A stretch of DNA of 64,000 nucleotides from Ischnura elegans (lineage: Eukaryota > Arthropoda > Insecta > Odonata > Coenagrionidae), in the NCBI RefSeq assembly GCF_921293095.1, contig NC_060254.1:4588001-4652000 (forward strand). The letters run 5' to 3'. The position numbers were made by a program, and so were the translations under genes. The notes under the pieces are model-generated. The model ran no database searches, had not been told where the DNA came from, and saw nothing but the letters and a program-made list of their open reading frames with translations. Shown piece by piece: positions 33,460 to 45,098 of the stretch (positions within the stretch are counted from its first letter, which is position 1; every line of letters begins with the position of its first letter).

Positions 33460-34190
33460 GTTTAATTTGACTGTACAGCAAAATATACTTCTAGTGCAAC
33501 AATACACCCCCGCAATACGAAGTGGGGAATGGAAGTGAATAACCGTGAAAAGCTATTGCACACAACTCAATCACACATACAGACATGATTTGGAGTGAAA
33601 TAATTAATGAATGCCATTTCAAGCTCCCAAGTATGTTTGCAAAGGCAGTGCTTAATTTCAATGTTCCCCTACTCGGGTAGTCATCCCACCACAGGGATGG
33701 AATACATTCTCCATTTATTTTTCATTTTTAGCAATTGCCATAGCGAAGGAAACATTCATGAACAGGAAAGAGAGCATCATTACGTATGAGTAAAAAGAAA
33801 AGTCTAGCGAAGGGAGCACAGCACAATTCAGAGCCAAAGCATGGTCTACACTTGGGAAGGAGGAAAGGAAAAGACCTGAGGGATTTGGGTTCAGGGGAGA
33901 ACTGAGACGATGATGCTGACGAAGACTGACCACAAAGTGCTGGACATGGGGGTGAGGAGAGAAAGCTTAAGATACGGAGGAGATGGAAGGGGTGGATGTA
34001 GGGAGTACTGAGTGGGGAGGGGATGTTGAAAACAGCGTTAGATTAGGGGAGAGTGTTAGACAAGCAAGAAAGGGGAAGAAAGAGATTAGGATTAATCGCT
34101 GGAATGAAATAAAGTAGGCCTCGTAGAGAAGCGGAGAGGGAAGTCGAACTTGGGATGGGACTTGCCACGCTATTCTCATATTGATCCATG
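33460..34190. other. Intronic purine-rich stretch, no gene
   Basis: GA-rich low-complexity sequence (33840-34120) with no exon or transposon boundary that I can support. Confidence 0.4.
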
Positions 34191-34195
34191 TTGTA

Positions 34196-35205
34196 CAGTA
34201 GACTCTCGTTAATATGAACATCGTTATTACAAAGTTCTTGTTATTACGAAGCAAGTCGTTGGTCCCGACGAAAAGGCCTACCCAATCTAATGTAAAATAA
34301 AAATTAATAAGAAATCTTCATTATTTTGAAAATACGAATCTGATCCGGTCCTGGCAATTAGAAAATGAACTTTATTACGAAGTTCCACTAGTAGTAGGCA
34401 ACGGCATTTAGGTGGAAATAGACTACGCTACTTTATCATCATTGCACTACATTTAAATTCTCCTTGTGCATTGTGCCCAAGAGCGTCAATTATGGTACTT
34501 CATTCAGTAGGAGATATGTACTTCAGTATGCACGCAACATCAGATACTAAGCTTCATTCCTGTGGAATTATGGTGACCCACTCATTAATGCTCGCAAATT
34601 GGACGTCCAGTTAGTCCTCTTCCTACGCACATTGGATTTATGAACTTTCAGAGATATGACGTTTAAAAGAATTCAAGAGTGCCCAAAATTTAAAATTTGG
34701 TGCCTATGGAGTTTGCCGATGCGACACGACATGATGTACAGGAACTCGCACTTTGGGCTGAACAAAGTATCATTTAATCTGGTTTGAAGTCAGGAACTGT
34801 TCAGCGCTTCGCCCGTTCTTTCTTCCCGCACAAAGCGAATTTTTTCGGCACCGGCTACATTGCAAGCTAGATCAGTTAGTCACAATCGTGAGTTAACGCA
34901 CGATTGTGATGCAGTGTTGCATTCTGCAAGATCTCTCGATGCCTTGTATAGGTTTATCAACTTAAAGAGCAAGGTCTCGGAACGCATCTTCTTCGTATAT
35001 CGAGGACTTGTGCATAATTTAATCGCGTACATTACACACTTGACTCTGAAGATTATAAGTTTAGGAGATTGAAGAGACAAGAAATTTTGACAAAGTATGT
35101 TTTTTTTTATTCGATGATTCCTAAAAGAAACATTCATACGAACTTCGTTATTACGAACCTCTGCTTTTTCAGTCCCGTGAATGTCGTAATAACGAGAGTC
35201 TTCTG
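34196..35205. mobile_element. Tigger-like MITE, 1,010 bp
   Basis: The ends CAGTAGACTCTCGTTAATAT and …GTAATAACGAGAGTCTTCTG are inverted and flanked by TA (34194-34195, 35206-35207). No transposase frame. A partial second copy lies at 35776-36275. Confidence 0.85.
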
Positions 35206-35345
35206 TAGTCTACATAAAATGGAATAGCTAGAATACTTTACTAGATAACCGAGTATCAGATAAAAATTTAATAAATTTGAGTCATCTAAACTATTTAATT
35301 GAGTGGCACAATAGTTATGGAGACCAGTAAAAAGGATGCACTAAC

Positions 35346-35473
35346 CTTCTCAGCTTGCTTCACCGTTCTCGTCTCACTGATCAAAGGTGAGGCCATGGCC
35401 AGATGTTCCCTTATCTTGTCAATCATCAGCTTGGCAGAAATTTGTTTGGCTTGCTTTTTTGTGCGAGCCTTCC
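35346..35473 (-). CDS. dsRNA-binding protein, second half of dsRBD2
   Basis: 128 nt, with acceptor TTGCTTCCAG and donor GTTAGT. Its first two bases complete the glycine begun in the exon at 55738-55940, giving REQGKARTKKQAKQISAKLM. That is the loop and last helix of a dsRBD with the TKKQAK RNA-contact motif. The remainder (IDKIREHLAMASPLISETRT and VKQAEK) is linker. The exon ends in phase 0 and joins the exon at 28978-29142. It is flanked on both sides by copies of one Tigger-like MITE family, 140 bp and 300 bp away. Confidence 0.85.
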
Positions 35474-35775
35474 CTGGAAGCAAAATCATAATTCCATGAC
35501 TTTTACACTCAAACATCATCATCATAACAAACATCCGTTCCACAAAACACCTCTGCACAGCAAATATACATCATGGCCCCAATCACCCTCTCATGAACCA
35601 CACCTCTTCCCAAAAAGCATTTCTGTGCATAAAAATTAATTGGTGGCACACACAAGATTTTTCACCTGTTTAGAACAAAATACATAGCAAGATTTGGTCA
35701 CTGACATTCCCAATTATGCCATCACAGAGCACAATGCCGAAGAGTAGCTAAAGAAATATGAAACGAACGATATGA

Positions 35776-36275
35776 TACATTAATGCGAACAACCTTATTA
35801 CCAAGTTTTCATTATTAGTACAGTCTGAACAAAGTATCAATTAATCCATCATGAATTTAAGAACTGTTCAGCATTTCACCCATTTTTCCTTCCCCACTGA
35901 TGGCAAATTTTTTTCGGCTCCAGCCACGTCGCACGAGCAGCTAGATCAGTTTGTCACAATCATGAGTCTATGCAAAATTGTATTGCAGTGTTGCATTATG
36001 CAGGTTAACCAAACTTTTCAATGCCTTGCATAGGTTAATCCATTTATGAACAAGGTCTCGGAACAGACTTTGTGCGAAATTCAGTCGTCTAATTTTAAAC
36101 ACTTGGCTCTTAAGCTATTCCGCAGTGCAACTATAAGTACGGGATATTAAAGAGACAAGGAATTTTGGCACAGTATGTTTCTTTGAGATGATTCCTGAAA
36201 GAATCATAATTACAAACTCCATTATTACGCACCTATGGTTATCGGTCCCACGAACTTTGTAACAAAGAAAGTCTC
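35776..36275. mobile_element. Partial second copy of the 34196-35205 Tigger-like family
   Basis: Aligns in the same orientation to about 34740-35190 (shared GAACAAAGTATCA, AACTGTTCAGC, AAGGTCTCGGAAC blocks) with moderate divergence. The left end is missing and the right end is eroded. Confidence 0.7.
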
Positions 36276-36839
36276 CTATAATTCCTTTTTCATTCCTGTG
36301 ATTTGAATGGTGTTGAAGGCCATTAAAAATGCACATATCCAGGAAAAAACATTTGAATTTTTTTCATGGGAATTTTGGAAAAATTCCTCACTTTAGCTGC
36401 TGCTTGTTGCAATGTAGCTTGATTTAACTCACTCCCAATAATTGGCCAGGACATATGAGCCAAAATATTTTCTGTACAGCAAACAATGAGTTTTTATTGC
36501 CTTAGAATTAGTAAGCTATACAGCAAACACTTCCATGCAAAAAGAAATTTTTAGTCCCGAAAAGTCTGTTTTAAAGATATACTACTGTATAAGCCCGTGT
36601 AAGAGGCACACCTTTGAGGCAAGTGATTTATGGTCTGTGGCATCTCGGAAAGGAAAAAAAATCAGAGGCATTGGCTGATGGAGGGCCGAGTGTGGTTCCA
36701 TGAAATACGGCACTGAGATTCCCCCAATTGTCGCTCAATCTCTTGGGAAGATTCAAGCTATGTGCCTGCCGTGTTTTGCCTTAAAAATTTCCACCGCTGC
36801 AATACTCCTAAGAAGGTGTTTAACAGGTTGACTGCCGTG

Positions 36840-36900
36840 GCGGACACCGGTGTCCGCTGTGGTATCTTCTTCTCCCGCCGTGGCGGTCACCGGTGTCCGC
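36840..36900. repeat. Left subterminal palindromes of piggyBac
   Basis: GCGGACACCGGTGTCCGC (36840-36857) is a perfect 18-bp palindrome. A second version with one change lies at 36883-36900. The same motif occurs at 40087-40104 and 40265-40282. Placement just inside both ends suggests transposase binding sites (inference). Confidence 0.8.
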
Positions 36901-37207
36901 GGAAAAAAGTTCGTCTTCGTGCGCCGGGTGACCGCCATTTACGTACTTTTGCATAGATATCTTTTCCGCAACGGCCTCAGCTAAACTGTCACTCCTTTGG
37001 TTTTTGCTAATTGTTTATAAAATTTTTTTTGCTGTCTTGAATGTTACTTACGTATTTTTTTATACCGGTTGGCACATTGGAAGCCGTTATCCCTCGAAGT
37101 AGACCTCCGGAGACGCTTTTTCCGTGTTAAATGTTTCATAAACTACGATGTTGTATGAGCAGGGAGTACTTACTCTTTGTTCGTAATCCAGGGCTGCTAT
37201 ATATACA

Positions 37208-37247
37208 TTAAATCTGAAAGCATACTATAGTATGCTTTCAGATTTAA
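37208..37247. repeat. Perfect 40-bp palindrome
   Basis: The 20-nt arm TTAAATCTGAAAGCATACTA is followed immediately by its reverse complement with no spacer. It lies between the piggyBac left end and the 3' end of the transposase gene, so it may end the transcript or be a hairpin element. Confidence 0.9.
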
Positions 37248-37565
37248 TTGAGAAAGAATATATATCTTCTTTGGGAGACGAATTATATTTTCTACTCAGT
37301 GTTTTGCATCCTTCAGATAGTTTCAACTGGTAAACACATCTATAAAAAGAAATTGAAGAGAAGGATAACAAAATCTTTCCCAGCTTTACCTTATAATTCA
37401 AATTAACTTTACCGCAGTAATTTTGTAGGTCTTTAGAGCCCTCCTCTCACCGACATTTATTCTTACTTTCCCTTGCTCCTGAAATATCAGAAAGGTGAAA
37501 TAAATAATATATATCCTTTTCAAATAATCACTTTTTATTGCAATAATGGACAATTATTCATATTT

Positions 37566-37673
37566 TTACAGATGATGTTTATGAAAGCAATCCAAACAGA
37601 ACCGTGGCTTTTTAGGGCAGTCATCACAGTAGGTAGTGACTTTTTTCACTTTGTTTTTTTCAATTTCCCCAAG
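37566..37673 (-). pseudogene. C-terminal cysteine-rich tail of piggyBac transposase, beyond a premature stop
   Basis: The same frame continues after TAA (37674-37676) for 35 codons to another TAA. It contains TYCDDCPKKPRFCLDCFHKH, the second half of the cysteine-rich domain (CxxC…CxxC…H) that piggyBac transposases use for end binding and nuclear import. The first half (YCRGC) is in the main ORF. The combined length of about 587 codons is close to the 594 of the founding member. Confidence 0.8.
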
Positions 37674-39329
37674 TTATTTCTTTTCGTAGCATCCTCGGCA
37701 ATATTTCCGATTGATTCGCGCACCTCCTTCCTCCTTTTTGAATGAATGAGTAGCCATTCTTTTCCGTGATGTTTGTGGCAATGTAAGACTGGTCGGAGAT
37801 CTATCGCCCTGTGACTCATTTCCCAAAAGCGATCCGATAAGGTTTTCCCTGAATTTTACTATCTGCATCTTACTGCCACAAATTTGGTTGAAAATGAAAT
37901 AAGCATTCACCACAGAAGTCCCTAATAATAGTTCTAACGCTACTTTTCTGTACCATTTCAAAGACCGACGCAATGGCGTTGAATAAGAGGAAAGTTGATC
38001 AGAAAGGTCTATGGATGATTTCCCCTCATTATACTTCAGGATAGCTACTGGTTTCAAAACCCTTGACCTATATTTTTCCACTTCCTCCATCTCGTTTGAG
38101 TGGCATGTTGACAATAGCAAAACATCGCGTTTATCTTTCCACTTCATTATTGACACACCTCTTTGATTTTCTTTGACTACTATTTCCCCTTTCTTAAGTT
38201 TTTTGGCCGTTACATCTTTGGGTATTCCCCTCCGATTTTTACGCAGGGTACCTAGTAAATGTGTCCTACGATCAAGAAGTGAATTGGCCAACTCTAAGCT
38301 CGTGTAATAATTGTCTGTAACAATCGTTCTGCCAGCATCTAGTAACTTCTCGGAGAGCTGCATAACTACAGCTGTTGGAACAGATCGCCTGGCATCGCGC
38401 TCACGTCCTGCATAAATTTTCATATTCCATACATAGCCCTTACCAGAGCACAATTTAAAAATTTTGACACCGTACTTATGCCTTTTTTGAGGAATGTACT
38501 GTTTTAATGCTAACCTGCCTTGAAATGGAATAATTGATTCGTCAACGCATAAAATTTCCCCAGGCGTATATAATTCCTGATAATTACAAATGATTTTATC
38601 CAAGAGTGGTTGAATTTTATGCAAACGGTCTTTGTTTGAATTTTCTTCATTATTGGAGAAGTGCAACATCCGTAACAAGAGTTCAAAACGATTTCTGCTC
38701 ATGTGAGAAGGAGCTACATCATTACGATATATGAAGTTTTTACTCCAGTAGTCAGAAAGTTTTGGCATTTTTACCACACCCATATAAATCAGAATCCCAA
38801 AGAGCTTTTTGATCTCGTGAAGAGTTGTCGGTTTCCAATCTACCACACGAGATTTTCTAGAAGTAGTCAGACCTTTCACTTGATTGGCATAAATATTAGT
38901 TTGTTCCACTATCATTTCGAGAATTTCATTGTCTATAATGTTAGAAAATATTCCAAAAGGGGAAGGATTACTCATATCTGCAACTACAGCACTCAATCCA
39001 CTCTGCGCCGTAAACTGAAAATTCGGATGATTTTTCACTGGTTCAGTCCAAAAGTCAGATGACGCATTTGGTGATGAGGGCACCGGTCTATTTAGCTGCA
39101 CATTTTCACTCTCACTTAGCTCTCCGTCGGTTGTATCGGAGGTTGCCCCTCGTAGCAATTGTCCATCCTGCAAGGAATCGTCGCTTGAAGAGTTCACTCT
39201 GATGTCCTCATCACTGGAAGGGATATATTCATCATTTCCCGTTACACTTTCAGAATCAGATGACTCTTCTAAGTATTTCCTCTTAGCCGCTTCAACAATG
39301 AATCTGGTCCGCGGGGTGAATTTATCCAT
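37674..39329 (-). CDS. piggyBac transposase (551 aa, truncated in the C-terminal zinc-binding domain)
   Basis: ATG at 39329 begins MDKFTPRTRF and an acidic N-terminus (SSDSES, SSDEDI). The RNase-H-like core follows. Catalytic aspartates are visible in VDESIIPFQGRL, IVTDNYYTSLELANSLL and SIDLSDQLSSYSTPLRRSLK, together with KHKYGVKIF and KWYRKVALELLL. The enzyme excises and inserts at TTAA by cut-and-paste. An in-frame TAA removes the second half of the C-terminal cysteine-rich domain, so the protein is probably inactive or altered. The rest of the frame is intact, implying recent activity. It is the only coding gene of its element. Confidence 0.95.
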   Translation of the reverse strand: MDKFTPRTRFIVEAAKRKYLEESSDSESVTGNDEYIPSSDEDIRVNSSSDDSLQDGQLLRGATSDTTDGELSESENVQLNRPVPSSPNASSDFWTEPVKNHPNFQFTAQSGLSAVVADMSNPSPFGIFSNIIDNEILEMIVEQTNIYANQVKGLTTSRKSRVVDWKPTTLHEIKKLFGILIYMGVVKMPKLSDYWSKNFIYRNDVAPSHMSRNRFELLLRMLHFSNNEENSNKDRLHKIQPLLDKIICNYQELYTPGEILCVDESIIPFQGRLALKQYIPQKRHKYGVKIFKLCSGKGYVWNMKIYAGRERDARRSVPTAVVMQLSEKLLDAGRTIVTDNYYTSLELANSLLDRRTHLLGTLRKNRRGIPKDVTAKKLKKGEIVVKENQRGVSIMKWKDKRDVLLLSTCHSNEMEEVEKYRSRVLKPVAILKYNEGKSSIDLSDQLSSYSTPLRRSLKWYRKVALELLLGTSVVNAYFIFNQICGSKMQIVKFRENLIGSLLGNESQGDRSPTSLTLPQTSRKRMATHSFKKEEGGARINRKYCRGCYEKK

Positions 39330-39992
39330 GTGGAATCACTAATGATGAAAGTAGATTTTGGTTCAACATTTCTTATATAATGAAAAAGATTATGAAAATA
39401 TTCCAAAAATATACCAAAAAGTAGAAAAATGCAACTAAATATGTAAACCAATCTTACCAAAAGGACGATGACGCACCAAAGTAGAATTCAGCGCAGGACG
39501 CACAAAGTGGCACCGAGCACTCTTCACATTTCTTCTACTAATCGTATTATAGAAGAAAATGTAGCCTCTTTTCATGTCACTGTGACAGCACTGATCTTTC
39601 GAAACGTTCTGTCGTCTCAAGACATAAAAGCGCCCTATATATAATGCTACGTATACCTTCAACAAGTAGAAAGGGATACATTGTGTTGATGATGTGATAT
39701 GAAGTTCCACACAATGATTTACATTAGTCGAATAAAAGAGTTCTCCGTCATAAACATAATAGCACTACATGTAGAAGGAAGGAGGGTCTCCTGGTATAAC
39801 TTGTTGTTTAGTGTCTGTGCAGCGCCTACTGGCAGGAACGGACTTGAGTATACGCTAGGGAAGGAGACAAAGTTAGCTCCGCGGAGGACAGCTGTGTCCG
39901 CGGAGGGGGGGCGGACTGGAGAGAAAACTGCTACTAAGAAGTGTAATACTGAATATAAAATGAATGTAGGTGTTATTTATCACTACGAATAT

Positions 39993-40330
39993 TTTACTGC
40001 ACTACAAATGAAGTAATTGCCGTGTTTTCGTAAATTTATAGGTATCCGCCAGCGCATAAGTTGGTGGTCGTGACGCTGACACCGTGGCGGACACCGGTGT
40101 CCGCTAATTAAATTTATCATTAGATAGAAAAAATAATGTTACGTGCAATTTATTTTTTCATTAGCAAAGTTTTACTGCACTACAAATGAAGTTATTGCCA
40201 TATTTTCGTAAATTTGTAGATATCCGCGAGTGCATAAGTTGGTGGTCGTGACTCCGACGCCGTGGCGGACACCGGTGTCTGCTAATTAAATTTATCATTA
40301 TAATGAAAAAATTAATGTTATGTGCAATTT
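39993..40330. repeat. 178-bp tandem repeat at the piggyBac right end, two units
   Basis: TTTACTGCACTACAAATGAA starts at 39993 and again at 40171. Each unit carries one GGACACCGGTGTCC-type palindrome and ends near TGCAATTTA. The units differ by scattered substitutions, so the duplication is not recent. Confidence 0.8.
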
Positions 40331-40849
40331 AATATTGCTCAACTCTATTAGTCACAATAAACACATTTAAATATTAACTTGGCCTAAGGGGACATATTTA
40401 AAAAAAACCCTCGGCAGTTAACCTGTTAAACAAAATTGTTCGTGAGTAGGACAAGCATGGTAGAGCAACGACGTATGCAAAGAGACGATAGGAACTCTTT
40501 CTAATCCCTCTAATGGGACATTGCAATCATGAAAGCAATGATTTAAAATTTCGGATTCATATTGAATTTCCGACCATACCTAGTAAGCATCATAAGGTTA
40601 AGACTATAAGTGAATACCTACTTATCACCGAGAGCCATAGGTATCATGAAAATTAGGCTGAAAAAATACCGCGAAAATTTTTAGTACTGAAAGAGGAAAT
40701 TTTGATAACTGTCGAAAGTCCAGGCATACGTCTGCAACACAAACGATAACACAACAACGATAGGATAAAAAAATGCCGCAAATTTTTTTTTCTTCAGCTC
40801 CGACGCTCAAAATATGGGTGCGTCTCTTACATGCACTTATACAGTAACA

Positions 40850-41575
40850 GAATCATACTGAATAACTCAACACACTGCTGCATTTTAAGCATGCTGGAGA
40901 GCTATCAGATGTGCAAAAAATACACCTGCAGACTGCAGTTGATGACTTGACAGCTTGTCATGGCATTTTGTGCATTTGATCACAATTTTTCATTGTTTCT
41001 TGTACTCTAGGGATGCGTTCCAAATCACACATCACGTGCATCGATGTGGGCATGCATAGAGCATATTTTGAGGTTCCGGAAGCATCAACTCACATTGGCT
41101 AGCATCAGAAATTCTTGATGCAGTTGATGCAAAGGCAAGAACGGGCACTGCCCCTAAAATTGTGATGGTGTCTTTGGAGTTAGCATAGGATGTTTATATT
41201 GTGCTCCTAAAGTTTTAGGAAAGAGTTGAAAGAGTTATAGTTATTAGTTTTTGATATAATTAGTCCATCTATAATTGAAAATTGGGAATTCTATATCGAT
41301 GCGTTGAAGTGAGCATGTAAGTAACTTGTTTACGCCCATTCTTAATTTCACAGGTAGCAAAGAATGCAATATACAATCTATAATTTAACTCATTGAAATG
41401 CAAGCGTGGTAGTTTTAACCAAAATTTTGCTTATATACACTAAATTGTGGAAATTTCCAACACTTAAATGTTGTATTGCAAAAATATTAGTTTACTAGGG
41501 AGTGTTTAGCGGTGTGGTCAGAATTATAAATTGGCTCCAAGTTGTATGTATTAGGGAGTGGTTATAACATAATAC
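40850..41575. other. Intronic DNA without recognised feature
   Basis: No exon or transposon boundary supported. GTCAGAATTATAAATTGGCT at about 41519 recurs at 47301, on the other side of the large Tigger-like element. Confidence 0.4.
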
Positions 41576-42576
41576 ATACAGTAAACTCTCGATTATACGA
41601 AGCAGGATTTTACGAAGTTTTCGATTATACGAAGTGATATTGCGGTCCAGCGAAAAGCCTATGCGAAATACATGGCGCTATTCGATTATACGAAGTTTCG
41701 ATTATACGAAATGTTTTGAATTTACGAACCTCGGATCGGTCCCCAGGAGCGAAAGGCATTCGTTTATACGAACTATGGCGAAATATTTGTCAACAAAACT
41801 AGTTACGCCGGCGTAAGTAGCTAAAAATATCAGCGCTTCCAACTGTGGTTCATCAAAAGTGTGAAATCGTAAATGATAGTGCAACTTTGGAGAGAAAGGG
41901 TTCGCCTAAAACCTCACGGTGGAAATTTAGGGGAAGAAGGAGTTAAGTAAAATATCGTGACTGACATAATGCCCCTATTTACGTGCCTATTCGTAAACAT
42001 CGCTTCGACAATACTTTGTAGTTTAACATGTCAGGAAGGTCGCACGGGGTATTTCGTACACTCCTAATTAACCCTTTGTACTGCTGTGAACGTACCTGGT
42101 ACGTTGCTACTGTGAAAGTACTTCGAAGACTACTCGACTACTTTTCACCGAAGCACTTCAAAGGGTCCCTAATCCGGGACCCTTTCCTCGACGAGCTCAC
42201 CCTCGCTGGCCCCTCTCTTCGACCCTCCGAGCCTTTCTCCCCAAAAGTGACCGCTCTGACTACATTTTGAGTATCTATAAATCAATACCATCATCAAAAA
42301 ATAATTGTTTGCATCGCACTCCTGCCAATCAGATTTTGTTAACTTTGCTAAAATGGCCAAGTTAATAAAACTGTCATTTTTCATCGCAGAAACACGGTTC
42401 AAAGACATGCTTTATTTCCTCCACTACAATCGCAAATTGCTGGAAATCGGCCGGATTCTCTTTGATAACGCATCATGAGGATGTTCTCGAGGTTGGTAAT
42501 TGATACAACTAGCCTACTAGTAATTCTACCACTATAATATCACGGCTATGGTTGATTCGTTACGTTATACCTTCAG

Positions 42577-42909
42577 GAAGATGCAGCGGATAAAATCGCG
42601 GAGGGTATTAGAGGCCTAAAAGATGATTTTGAAAAATTCTTGGAAAAAGCAGGAAGAGCACAGCGCGCAACATCTAACGATTATATTGCCCTTGACGATG
42701 ATCTCCGGGCTTGCGACAATGGGACGCCGGTACATATGTCGGAAGAAGCAGCGGCCAGGTCTAGTCAGAATAGCAGTGACGACGAAGATGAAAATGAGGT
42801 AGTAATTTCACCAAATAAAGAAGAAGTACACGTTGCCCTCCAAACATTAAGATATTTTGATCTGGCTAACGAGTTAGGTCCCCAATTTGATTCCCATTTA
42901 TGCAAGTGA
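42577..42909 (+). pseudogene. Tigger/pogo transposase C-terminal exon
   Basis: After an acceptor-like TTATACCTTCAG the frame reads EDAADKIAEGIRGLKDDFEK … SNDYIALDDDLRACDN and ends with EEVHVALQTLRYFDLANEL and a stop: 110 codons. An acidic linker followed by a helical EAL..LR.F tail is typical of Tigger/Jerky proteins. The CENP-B DNA-binding and DDE domains were not found in this element, so it is incomplete. The acceptor suggests that the original gene had introns. Confidence 0.6.
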
Positions 42910-42999
42910 GAAACCATGGTGGAAGCGGCGATGGAGAAGGGCAAAAAGAAAATATAACAGATTTTTTAGTACTATCTTTTCGTGTATATAATAGCCTTC

Positions 43000-45090
43000 C
43001 TGAGTAAACAACTTAAATATCTTAAGTATTGGGCTCTATTAACCACAAACTTATTTTTCAGGCTACTCGTAATGAAGACGCACTTCTAACTCTAACCATG
43101 AACTTTCTTCTCGCGTGTCTCCCCGTTTTCCCATGCCGAGAGATCTTTCTTTCCAAGTCTTTGTTTACTTCCTCCCGCGGCCTTCTGCTGATCTTGCTGA
43201 CACCCACCTTAGGCATTCCAAACCCCTCCTTCCCCAGCATTTCCCATTCACTCCCCCCCCTAAAGTTACGGAGCTTGAGTGCGTCGTAGGAAAAAACGCC
43301 CCCCAAACTTAAACTGAGGCAGAGCTGAAGGCCCTTTCCTCACCCTTCTTTCTCCTGCCCCCTTCACCCCACCATATGCCGACCACTTCTTTCCTCAGGC
43401 AATCCCCATCCCACTCTTATCCACCCCACCCACTGGGAACGTTCCCCGATTGTGGAGAAGGGCATGGTTCATCTTTACCTGCAACGGGGGTAAGTTACTA
43501 ACCGGAGAGAGGCTGAAGAAGTATCTTCCACTATCGGGGAAATGGTGCCGCGCTTATAATGGGGAACTTGCATGAATTTTTTTTATTTCATAGGCGGACA
43601 GAAAATTATTTTCTGAATACAACAAAGAAAACCGCATGTAAATCTGAGTTTTCCTTCGCGAGATATTTAATGATAAATATAACGAATTTTAAAGCGCGGG
43701 AAAAACTCCCTCACCCCCCAAGCCACTGCCGACGAAGCCTCGATGACGTCAAAGGTGCCTAAACATCACGCGAAGCTATTGTTGTGATTGTTTGTAATAG
43801 TTGCCAGCAGTTGTGAGAGCTTCGTTTGTTAGACGTGTTGATTATTTTATATTTAAAGATAAATATCCGACGATAGAGGCTTGGAAGCCCTCGTATTTTG
43901 CATTATTTATAATATTAATATCTGAGTAAAGGCATAAAATATAAAACTGGAGCAGTTAAACCAAAAATTTTATAATACCTAAATAACATCGTTGTAGGAG
44001 TCTGAGCCACGGCCATTGGAAGGGGGATACGTTAATTGTAAGTTGATGTTATCGACGGCATATCATTCATTTAAGTATGTAATTAGAACGATTTTGATGT
44101 TTACTAATGTCCGCTTAGCTTGTATATACAATAACTTCATCCGTTTATTCGTAGGTACCGGAGAATTCGTCGTTTAGGACTGTCTGTGCATGTATTATGG
44201 GGTGAATTCCAGTCAATGCAACTTTTGCTCGCTGATTGGAGACATCTAGGAATATTTTTGTGCCAAAATAGTGTTATTTTCAACGTGACATCTCCCGTTA
44301 AGCTACTGCTAATAATCACAGTGCCAGTGGTTGTAATGCACAAAGTTTGACAAGGTTGAAAAATATCGGCCAAGAGTTATCAGTGTTCCATCGTGATTGA
44401 ATTGTAAAAAGTGCTATTACGCTATCGATAAATGTGTAACAGTGGTGTAAAAATTGTCAGTGGCGTGCTAATCTCCGTTGTTCACCGTAGATATGACATT
44501 TCACGATCACGCTATTGAAATAAAAACTGTGTGTGAAGTTTGTTATTCCATTATTTCAACGAATAGTAGTGAGAAATGTCACCTGTGTCGGCTAATTTAA
44601 GGGTTTAAATCAGTGAATAAATAGTTGTATTCATCATTCATCATCAACGAGTTCTGTTATTGTAAGTTGTACGTGATGAATATAAGAATGTGATAGTGAC
44701 ATCCAGTTTTTGATAAGAGTATTTGCCTATTTCCCACTATATTTTTATGGTATATGCTAGTATATTGTTTATGGATTTACCTATATTATTGAAATAGGTT
44801 GTAGCTTGTGTGTGTGTTGGCAGCGGAACTGATTCGTGATCTCACATGTGGATTGTGTGCAGACTGTTTTGCTGTGAATTCGTACCGTAGGACGGATAGG
44901 ACTACCTTCTCCGTTAATCCGGCGTTGCCAAATTCAACAGCACAGCTTACTCTAATGTCAACAGCACAGCTTACGATCTTTATCCTCCAGTATTACAAGT
45001 TTCTTTCACAACTCGATTTGCCGCCGACGTATAGCAATAATTTGTCTTAACAAATTCCATGAGGGTCGTGGCATCAATTTTTGGTGTCCT
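43000..45090. other. Interior of the Tigger-like element, no gene recognised
   Basis: Contains C-rich and AT-rich tracts and short ORFs without family motifs. It may be eroded transposase UTR or further insertions. Confidence 0.35.
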
Positions 45091-45098
45091 AAAAAAAG

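Larger units (their letters stand above)
36824..40425 (-). mobile_element. piggyBac-family transposon, 3,602 bp, near complete
   Basis: Ends CAGGTTGACTGCCG and …CGGCAGTTAACCTG lie between two TTAA sites (36820-36823, 40426-40429). The unoccupied TTAA with the same flanks is seen in copies 1 (about 31035) and 3 (about 54757). It contains one transposase gene, a 40-bp palindrome, subterminal GGACACCGGTGTCC palindromes at both ends and a 178-bp tandem repeat on the right. Confidence 0.95.
36585..40844. mobile_element. GTAAGAGGCGCACC-family TIR element, copy 2, split by piggyBac
   Basis: The ends CTGTATAAGCCCGTGTAAGA and …CTTACATGCACTTATACAG are TA-flanked (36583-36584, 40845-40846). Net length without piggyBac is about 0.65 kb, an internally shortened version of copies 1 and 3. 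It has the same orientation as copy 3. Confidence 0.82.

Noticed and set aside
36392-36471. A possible extra exon on the minus strand (GCTGTACAG acceptor, GTGAGG donor) between the two dsRBD2 exons
   Set aside because: Open in one frame only, but its 80-nt length would put the next exon out of frame and split dsRBD2 with a sequence lacking dsRBD character.
38703-39062. 119-codon plus-strand ORF
   Set aside because: Antisense shadow of the piggyBac transposase.
42068-42300. A complete piggyBac-type MITE starting TTAA-CCCTTTGTACTG
   Set aside because: Only the left end is visible. No inverted partner or second TTAA was found.
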